Shown in pieces: positions 1-5,911 of a stretch of 64,000 nucleotides of DNA. How positions within the stretch are numbered: the stretch's first letter is position 1; each line of letters begins with the position of its first letter. The notes under the pieces are model-generated. The model was not told the origin of the DNA and ran no database searches. It worked only from the letters and a program-made list of their open reading frames with translations. The position numbers and the translations under genes were made by a program. Origin of the DNA: Acanthornis magna (taxonomy: Eukaryota; Chordata; Aves; Passeriformes; Acanthizidae); NCBI GenBank assembly GCA_036785705.1, contig JAWUZG010000960.1:168730-232729 (forward strand), in the 5' to 3' direction.

Positions 1-1110
1 TTATTTTACTGGACTTTTTAGGCTGATTAGGACCAGTTGGATGATAGCTCAATTTCCCCCAATGATTGTATGTCAAGCACATCTCTCCTTTGTTTACATT
101 GCCGGACAGTTCTAAACCACTTTGGGGTTAAAAAAGAACTTCCCCTCTCCATCAGAAATGTTTTGTGCTATCTGGTAACTTGGTTGCCTTTCCTGGTCTT
201 AAAAGAGAAGTGTCTGATATCTTTGTTGTGGGTAGGAGGCAATGTGGGATGGATTCAGTCCTTGAATGCTTTCAGGAGAGGGCAAAATGCAATACAAAGC
301 ATAGCAGCCTAAGTTTGCCTGGGGATGAGTGAGGATTGGTAAAGGTAGTCTTGCCAATTAATGGTAGAAAATGTCTCTTGAGAATTTGTTGCCGTTCCCA
401 TTAATTTTCTTTAGTGCAGTTATGTGAAGTGTATGTCTGGCACTTTAAAATTAGAAAACTTACTGGAAACCTGCATTCACAGATTATTGTTCGAATTCTT
501 GTTGGTTCCTGTATTCAATATTCCATGAACTGTCCTAGAGATACTGAAATGTCCTAGAGGGCTGAAATGTGACCTCCTAGTTTTCCTGGCGTGAAGGAGA
601 TGAACCCATCATTACTGTCACATGTTTCTTTGTCTTCAGAAAGTCATGTCTTCTCTGAGCTTTTCCAAAGAGTGAAGAAGGGATTGACGTGACTCTGGTA
701 ACACCAAGCAAAGGTGTGAATCTGATTGTCCTCCTCCACTCCACTTTCTGCTGTATCTGTGTGAGAAACTTGAAGTGTACAGATTACCTTTGTTGAATAA
801 AAGGTATTAAAACACTTTCTCCACTAGCTGATTTTCTGTGAGGAGGATGCATCATTGTTTTGGGGTGGAATTTTCAAAATTTACTGCTTAACCTTTATCA
901 GTTTTCACTTCCATTGCTGACTATGGCTCTGCTGTCGCTGAGCTTCATCCTGGATCCCATATTTTGAAGAAGGCAGACAAGACTGTTTTTGTGCTAACAT
1001 TATGCTAACATTGTGCTAACATTTCAGCTTGGTGGTAGCTGAGATGTGTGTATAAAAATTAAGTGACTGTTCTTGAAATTTATTCCTCTTCATTCTATTT
1101 TTATTTTCAG
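1..1110 (+). other. FBXO15: FBXO15 intron, left part
   Basis: Non-coding sequence preceding the first visible FBXO15 exon. I see no coding exon here; the F-box exon of the gene must lie before the window. The segment ends in a good polypyrimidine tract and the acceptor TTTTCAG at 1104-1110. The only structured element I see is a three-copy 11-bp repeat near 992-1024. Confidence 0.7.
992..1024 (+). repeat. Three tandem 11-bp units, each with CTAAC
   Basis: The unit TGCTAACATT plus one base occurs three times in a row, placing CTAAC at 994-998, 1005-1009 and 1016-1020, directly before TTTCAG ending at 1027. CTAAC matches the vertebrate branch-point consensus. The true exon acceptor at 1110 lies about 90 bases further on, so these could serve as distal branch points or support a cryptic acceptor. 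Function is inference. Confidence 0.5.
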
Positions 1111-1353
1111 TGGACTTTGGCTGAAACTCTATTCCAGTGCTTTGCAACCAAAATGGACAACGTGGAAAATGAAGCCTAAACAACCAGAAACTGTTTCTTT
1201 GGGCTGTGATGCTCTACATGATAAGAACCCTGGGTACTGGAAGAATGAATCCATCTTCAAACAGACATCTGCCTTCAAAATGAGAGTAATGCTTCTCGCT
1301 AAACCTCTAGATCCTTATACAGGTCTTCCATTTGTGAGCAAAGAAGCTATGAA
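1111..1353 (+). CDS. FBXO15: FBXO15 exon A (after the F-box)
   Basis: This exon codes a middle part of F-box only protein 15, the substrate-recognition subunit of an SCF (SKP1-CUL1-F-box) ubiquitin ligase known as a marker of mammalian pluripotent cells. The acceptor is TTTTCAG and the donor GTAAGC. Its 243 bases read as one base completing a codon, 80 codons and two bases of the next. The translation contains GYWKNE and KPLDPYTGLP, which line up with GYWKKE and KPVNPYTGLP of mammalian FBXO15 at the same spacing. The F-box itself is not in this exon. The identification comes from remembered family similarity across four collinear exons, so it is firm for the family, while exon numbering is left open. 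Confidence 0.9.
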
Positions 1354-1597
1354 GTAAGCAATGCCTTGTCACAAAGAGATTTACTTGAGAAGAATGTACA
1401 AAATATTAATGGCTTGGGGGTATAGAAATAGAGCTATAAAATGGGAAGATACGATGATAATCTAGAAATTGCTGAAACTGAGGAACATAAGTAGCAGTTA
1501 GTAGAAGTATAAAACTGTTGAAAGCATAGTTTAACTGTTGTCACTTTGGGAATTTTGTTTTAAACACCCCTCTCCCCTCTCAATTCCTAAATAACAG
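1354..1597 (+). other. FBXO15: Short FBXO15 intron (244 bp)
   Basis: A compact intron bounded by the donor GTAAGC and the acceptor AATAACAG. The phase (two bases before, one after) restores an uninterrupted frame between the flanking exons. Nothing else is visible in it. Confidence 0.85.
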
Positions 1598-1807
1598 TGT
1601 CTCTGGCTTGAGTTGGGTAATTGCACTGAAGGACAAAAATGGAAAAGAACATGTAATGGAGAAGCCAAAGCTATCGTTTAAGGACACATCAGTTACCGTG
1701 CTTTGGTATGGTAGAGACTGGCTGTGCTTAGACATCCTGTCAACCCTAAAACTGTATGGAGTTACACCATTGCTTCTTCCTCTGGGCAGACCTCCCAAAA
1801 AGAAGGG
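1598..1807 (+). CDS. FBXO15: FBXO15 exon B
   Basis: The exon is 210 bases: one base completing the codon begun in exon A, 69 codons, and two bases of the next codon. Acceptor is AACAG, donor GTGAGT at 1808. The translation includes GLSWVIALKDKNGKE and DTSVTVLWYG, which match GLGWAIILKEKGGKE and DTSVTVIWYG of mammalian FBXO15 closely and without gaps. The end is lysine-rich (PPKKKG), matching a variable place in the family. The split codon is completed by exon C more than 8 kb downstream, because the intervening intron has been enlarged by a provirus and a solo LTR. Confidence 0.92.
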
Positions 1808-2112
1808 GTGAGTTTTAACTGAGGATTTTTGAAGATTTTTTGGGCGTGACTGGTGGATAATGTGTCTGTAGGAGCTGTCTGACATTGGTTTGACTCAACA
1901 AGTTAGCTCGTTGTTAGAAAGCTTCTCTGTAGTATTTCTTCCTATATTCTTCTCTTCATTGGTAGAGCTTTTTAGCAAGAAATAGCTGTGGGTAGGTAGG
2001 GTCTGGCAGTCGGAAGATGTCGTGCTGTACGGAAAGATAGGACCCCTCCCCAGGTAGCCAATAGTGTTTAGTTTATGATGTAAGCAGACCGGTGTGACGT
2101 TGTAACCAAAGT

Positions 2113-2119
2113 TATATAA
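2113..2119 (+). promoter_or_regulatory. TATA box of the solo LTR
   Basis: TATATAA lies 23 bases before the AATAAA of the same LTR. This compact TATA/poly(A) spacing is typical of avian alpharetroviral LTRs. Whether it is still active cannot be told from sequence. Confidence 0.65.
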
Positions 2120-2135
2120 TGCGGTGCTAATCACC

Positions 2136-2141
2136 AATAAA
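2136..2141 (+). terminator. AATAAA poly(A) signal of the solo LTR
   Basis: AATAAA is followed by CACCACATTGGTGTCTGTG, a stretch with the GT-rich character of a downstream element. It is in sense orientation inside an FBXO15 intron and so could cause premature polyadenylation; that is inference. Confidence 0.6.
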
Positions 2142-2256
2142 TGCCATTTGCCGTCCACCACATTGGTGTCTGTGAGCTGATGGCCCGAGCGGCTGGGGGT
2201 TGGCCGCCGTGCCGTTCCTGAACCAGGTTGCCACACCTGAAAAGGCAGCAAATAGC

Positions 2257-3144
2257 ATAATCCAACAAGCTATGGCATTAATTCATAGGTTAATGTAGGT
2301 ACTGGCATGTGATATTCAGGCTGAGAGGTCCTGACTTGGAAAGCTGGGTTTAAGGCATAGACACAAATGAGCATGAAAGAAACATGTAAATCTAGGAGAA
2401 TTTATTGTGAGAAACTTAGCTTGGAAAATGCCATCAATATTTATGTGGCTACAGTCAGGTAATCTATGTTGTTAAAATTTATTTTGTGTCTGATAGGTGT
2501 GCGTGTGAGTTTATGGAACTTGGTGTTCAACTATGTGTGCAGTCTTCAGTACATGCATATAAAAACACCAGTCCACAGCACATCTATTGTTTCTTAGCTT
2601 AAGTGTGTACAATAGGTTTTTTTCATTATATTCTGAGAAGATACTGAAATGAAAAGTGTCTATTTGAGGTGTTTGGTTGCTGTTAAGGCGTTCTGCACAC
2701 ATCTGGAGTCTATGTGTACATTATGTGCAGTATCAGCTACATGCTTCTTACACAAAGCCCCTAGTCACAGAGCTCTGAAAAGAGGGAATTGTTCACCTAC
2801 AAAACACCTGGTTCCTCAAGCAGAAGCAAACTATTTGCTTGAAAAATAAATAAATCAAAAGAAGGCTTTTGTATAAAGTCAGCTGAAAAAGTCTTGCAGT
2901 CAAATTATGTGGGAAATGTAGTTGTTTTACCAAGATGATGATTCATATGTAGTAAATTATTAAAAAAATAAAAGCTTGCAGGCAGTTGGTGTATTTATTT
3001 CACAGAACTGTAAGTTTTTAGAGATTGTGAATATAGATGAAAGGAGTGGTTTCACCAATTTCAATATATCCGTGTTAAGACCGTAAGGCAGTAGTGCAGG
3101 GAGTTTAGGAATGTTCCTGTATTAATATGAGCCTGATTGACTTA
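2257..3144. other. FBXO15 intron, no recognisable element
   Basis: AT-rich intronic sequence between the solo LTR and the CR1 fragment. I see no exon, RNA gene or clear repeat. Two short overlapping open frames near 2511-2849 have no similarity I recognise and no exon signals. Confidence 0.5.
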
Positions 3145-3335
3145 AAGATGGAAAGGGTTGAGGTTGATTAGGAAGAAGCTTTTTACTGTGAGGGTGGTGA
3201 GACACTAGAGCAGGTTGTGTGGGGAGGTCGTGGATGCTCCATCCCTGGTGATACTACAGTGATACTGCTGGGAAATCTAGGAACTGTTTTGGATATGATA
3301 AGAGCCTAAGTTGGAAAAGGGTTTGAGAAAGACTT
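3145..3335 (+). mobile_element. Degraded CR1 LINE 3' fragment
   Basis: The text passes through GGTTGATTAGGAAGAAGCTT, TTTACTGTGAGGGTGGTGAG, ACACTAGAGCAGGTTG and GATGCTCCATCCCTGG. These are the conserved 3'-region landmarks of avian CR1, in sense orientation. The body after about 3260 is divergent and the terminal CR1 octamer repeats are missing, so this is an old truncated copy. Confidence 0.8.
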
Positions 3336-3495
3336 CTTTCTTCATTCTGAATAGGTAATGCAAACTCTGCTTTCTGCTCTTTCTTTTTAATGCATCATTG
3401 GTTCATAAGATTGTCCATGAACTTTTATTTAGGAGTGTTTTGGAGCTAAATGGCTTTAATTGTAGGCAAAATTGTAGGCAGAAAAAAAATTCTGA

Positions 3496-3500
3496 AAAAG
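3496..3500 (+). repeat. 5' target-site duplication of the provirus
   Basis: AAAAG directly precedes the TG of the 5' LTR and recurs directly after the CA of the 3' LTR (9927-9931). Because the LTR ends in A and is followed by an A run, a 6-bp duplication (AAAAAG) with an LTR ending in C is formally also possible. The canonical TG...CA ends favour 5 bp. Confidence 0.85.
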
Positions 3501-4163
3501 TGTCCTGGGGTGGCGTAAATTATATTTTGTATTCCCTATCGTTTGTATGTTTGACCAGAAATATGGTTCTGTAGCTTTAACTGTGTCCTGCAGCCAAGAG
3601 AAGCTCTGCCAGCGCGGGATGTTTTGAAAACTTTTTCCCTGGACTGTTCTACGGGGGAGTGAGAAGGAAGGGACACTGTTTTTTTTTTGTTTTTTTTTTC
3701 CCTTGGGTCAGCTGCTGCTGCTGGTTGCTGCTGCCACCGGTGTGGCTGCTGCTTGGGGGTTTTTTTTTTGTTTTTTTCCTGGGATTGTTTTTCGTTGCTT
3801 TCTGGACCTTTTTCCCCGACTTGCTTTCTCATCTGAGAACCTGAGGAGCCCCGGAGGACAGCGGACGAGAATCGTCCAGGGAGCCACTGGAGGGACTCCA
3901 CCGGGCCCCTTGGGGACCCCGGAAAGGGGAAGCTACGCCTGAGGAAAAGGACACTAAAGTTCATCAGCTGTTTATTCAGGTTTAATGACCCCTTTTTCCC
4001 TTTCCCCTTCCACTGTGTGGTGTGTTAATTAAACAGTTCTTATCCCACTTTCAGCTGAGATATTCTGTTTGCTGTGGGGGGAGGGGTGCTGGAAGTTTTG
4101 CTGTGGGGAGGTGTTTTATTCAGAACACTTTCCACCTAGGAAAATTTTCTCTAATCCGAGACA
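3501..4163 (+). repeat. 5' LTR (663 bp)
   Basis: Starts TGTCCTGGGG and ends CCGAGACA. It has two T-rich tracts (about 3680-3700 and 3760-3778) around a GCTGCTG-rich segment, and an ATTAAA poly(A) signal near its 3' part. Base by base it reads the same as the copy at 9264-9926. A TATA-like TATATTTTG near 3521 is too close to the U3 start to be an obvious core promoter, so I do not assign one. Confidence 0.95.
4028..4033 (+). terminator. ATTAAA poly(A) signal in the 5' LTR
   Basis: ATTAAA is followed about 45 bases later by a G/T-rich run (TTTGCTGTGGGGGGAGGGG), as expected of a cleavage/polyadenylation region. It fixes the approximate R/U5 region. The same signal in the 3' LTR is at 9791-9796. 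Confidence 0.6.
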
Positions 4164-4223
4164 AAATTTGGCGCCCAACTTAAAGGGGCTTGACAAAATT
4201 TGGTGCCCACCTTTTGTGGGGCA
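4160..4223 (+). promoter_or_regulatory. Primer binding site region, tandemly repeated, Lys-tRNA type
   Basis: TGGCGCCCAAC at 4169-4179, five bases after the LTR, equals the first 11 bases of the tRNA-Lys1,2 primer site used by foamy viruses and visna virus. The canonical continuation GTGGGGC is not adjacent: the site continues with TTAAAGGGGC. A second, 32-base-spaced copy of the block (both copies begin GACAAAATTTGG) has a changed TGGTGCCCACC at 4201-4211 and then the exact GTGGGGC at 4216-4222. The two halves of the canonical site are thus split between the two repeat units. Which unit primes is unknown. Confidence 0.7.
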
Positions 4224-4299
4224 GAGAAAGTGGAAAAACCTAGTAATTATATTCTGGTTTTAATCACTTTGTATTAGATTACACCAAACAGTGTTCACT
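4164..4299 (+). other. Proviral leader
   Basis: 136 bases between the LTR and the gag start. Apart from the doubled primer site it contains no ATG, so the gag ATG at 4300 is the first one met after the LTR. I see no clear splice donor, in keeping with the absence of an env mRNA. Confidence 0.6.
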
Positions 4300-5877
4300 A
4301 TGTTGTTTGATGGGCTGTTTTTCGATGTGTTACTGTCTGTCTGGCATGCAGGCCTGTTACCCTACCCACAGATAGGGGTAATTGTGTCTCTGATATATAA
4401 TTTTCATAGATCAGGGGCACGACTCCGTTTTTTTATGGTAATGTGCGGGGTATATGGGATCTATAGAAAGATGACGGCGGTATTGGAAACTGCTAAGGAG
4501 GCATATGCTCTGTTACTTTCCTCTCCTAGCTATAGTAGCTTGTTCTGGGATTTTGTTGGTAACATTACACGACCTGCTAGAGGAGAAGCACAGGATGAAG
4601 CTTCCTTGTTCTTCACCTATTTCTTCCCCTCTAAATCTGGTATGTCACCTTTTGAGAATGTTCAGTTTCCCCTGGATGTTAAAGAGACCACTGTCCTGGT
4701 ATTCATGGTGCTCGTCCTGGTAGGTTTCAGCTATGTAGTATTCAGCTTGTCCAGAATAAGGACTGAGATGTCCAGAGGGCCTGAGCAGGAGCAGTCACCT
4801 GATCCAGACAGGGAGCCTAAGCCAATGGCAGCTGCTCCTGTCACGAGAAGCAGGAAACACCAAGTCAAAACCGATCGCCCAGCAGATGATAATGGGGGTG
4901 AGGGATCCTCAAAGCCAACAACTGAGTCAGAAGTCATTGTCGAGTCCATGTCCGTGAAGGACCTTCGCGGCCTAAGAAAAGATTACATTCAACGAGAAAA
5001 TGAATCTGTAATTAGTTGGTTAATCCGTCTTTGGGATGCTGCAGGCGATGTTACACTTCTAGACGGCACCGAGGCGAGGCATTTGGGGACCCTATCACGT
5101 GACGCAGATATCAACCGAGCGGCACGGAATGGGGCTGACCCTTGCAGCCTCTGGAGACGAGTTATCAGAGGTGTGAGGGAGAGATACCTGTGCCCCGAGG
5201 ATCTCTATCAGCAACAAACCCCGTGGAAGACCATAGAACAAGGGATTCAACGCCTGAGAGAAATGGGGGTGGTAGATATTGTCTTCTCAGAGGACATAGC
5301 AAACCCAGCCCCGCTTATGGATCCGGATGCGGTTGAATGTACGCCTGTGATGTGGCGAAAACTCGTACGACTTGGGCCCAAAGAATACGCTTCTGCTTTA
5401 GCAATGATGAAGCGAGATGACGGGCATGAGACCGTGCTTGATATGGCAAGGAAGCTCCGAGCGTATACAGATACTGTGCATGGCCCAATGAATGCAAGAA
5501 TCTCAGCTGTGGAGACACGTCTGCAGAAAATTGAAGATAAGATGGAGGAGAATCACAATAAACTCAGTAAGGAGATTAAAGAGGGCCTTCTCCAAATCTC
5601 GGCAGTAAAGATCAAAGATTCTGTTACCGAACGCAGACGTCCTCCAGCTATGAGGAGCAGGTACATCCCTCGACGTGAGCTGTGGTATTTCCTGTATGAA
5701 AGTGGAGAAGACATGTGGAGGTGGGACAACCAACCCACTGCCGCTCTGGCGCGACGGGTGCGTGAACTGAAGGAGGGCAAGACTCAGAGAGGAAACTCCA
5801 CCAGACGGGAAGTAGCTCCAGTTGACAGGTCCAATCCCCTTGAAGGAACCTCTAGCATGCATACCCACCAAGGCTAG
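4300..5877 (+). CDS. gag: gag-like protein with N-terminal hydrophobic segments (525 aa)
   Basis: Open frame of 525 codons ending in TAG (5875-5877). I start it at the ATG at 4300, the first ATG after the LTR, with A at -3; three in-frame codons before it begin with a non-ATG. Residues 1-55 are strongly hydrophobic and residues 131-150 form a clear membrane-spanning segment, followed by basic residues. There is no Gly at position 2, so no N-myristoylation signal. Residues 155-215 are a charged, proline-rich linker. Residues 216-395 look like a helical capsid-like region (for example SWLIRLWDAAGD and HLGTLSRDADI). Residues 398-435 have heptad spacing of a coiled coil. The C terminus is arginine-rich. 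I see no CCHC zinc knuckle. Position before pol and length fit Gag; the function is inferred from position, as capsid motifs are weak. Confidence 0.8.
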   Translation: MLFDGLFFDVLLSVWHAGLLPYPQIGVIVSLIYNFHRSGARLRFFMVMCGVYGIYRKMTAVLETAKEAYALLLSSPSYSSLFWDFVGNITRPARGEAQDEASLFFTYFFPSKSGMSPFENVQFPLDVKETTVLVFMVLVLVGFSYVVFSLSRIRTEMSRGPEQEQSPDPDREPKPMAAAPVTRSRKHQVKTDRPADDNGGEGSSKPTTESEVIVESMSVKDLRGLRKDYIQRENESVISWLIRLWDAAGDVTLLDGTEARHLGTLSRDADINRAARNGADPCSLWRRVIRGVRERYLCPEDLYQQQTPWKTIEQGIQRLREMGVVDIVFSEDIANPAPLMDPDAVECTPVMWRKLVRLGPKEYASALAMMKRDDGHETVLDMARKLRAYTDTVHGPMNARISAVETRLQKIEDKMEENHNKLSKEIKEGLLQISAVKIKDSVTERRRPPAMRSRYIPRRELWYFLYESGEDMWRWDNQPTAALARRVRELKEGKTQRGNSTRREVAPVDRSNPLEGTSSMHTHQG

Positions 5878-5911
5878 AGGGGCCCTGCCTCTAGCCAGGT
5901 AGGGGTCAGGG
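5872..5911 (+). promoter_or_regulatory. Candidate readthrough signal: gag UAG inside a stem-loop/pseudoknot
   Basis: GGCTAGAGG (5872-5880) and CCTCTAGCC (5888-5896) are perfect reverse complements, giving a 9-bp stem with the 7-base loop GGCCCTG. The gag stop TAG (5875-5877) is in the 5' arm. Loop bases CCCTG (5883-5887) can pair with CAGGG (5907-5911), making an H-type pseudoknot. Gammaretroviruses are known to express pol by suppressing a UAG with the help of a downstream pseudoknot. Here the frame is unchanged across the stop and pol lacks an early ATG, which supports the same strategy. Unlike the murine leukaemia virus case, the stop lies in the stem rather than before it. Confidence 0.6.

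Larger units (their letters stand above)
1981..2256 (+). mobile_element. Alpharetrovirus-like solo LTR with 6-bp target duplication
   Basis: A 264-bp LTR (1987-2250) begins with TG, ends with CA, and is flanked by the direct repeat AATAGC at 1981-1986 and 2251-2256. It has a TATA box (TATATAA, 2113-2119), then AATAAATGCCATTTG and a CACCACATTGGTGT segment. These recall the R-U5 part of avian leukosis/Rous sarcoma-type LTRs. The 6-bp duplication fits alpharetroviruses and ERVK-type elements. No internal viral sequence remains, so it arose by LTR-LTR recombination. It lies in sense orientation in the FBXO15 intron. Confidence 0.87.

Noticed and set aside
1928..2250. Alternative start of the solo LTR at TGTAGT (1928)
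   Set aside because: No matching flanking repeat there, whereas TG at 1987 with AATAGC on both sides gives a complete TG...CA element.
3536..3964. 142-codon antisense open frame in the 5' LTR, repeated at 9299-9727
   Set aside because: It is identical in both copies only because the LTRs are identical. Composition follows the T-rich and GCT-rich LTR tracts, and no known protein resembles it.
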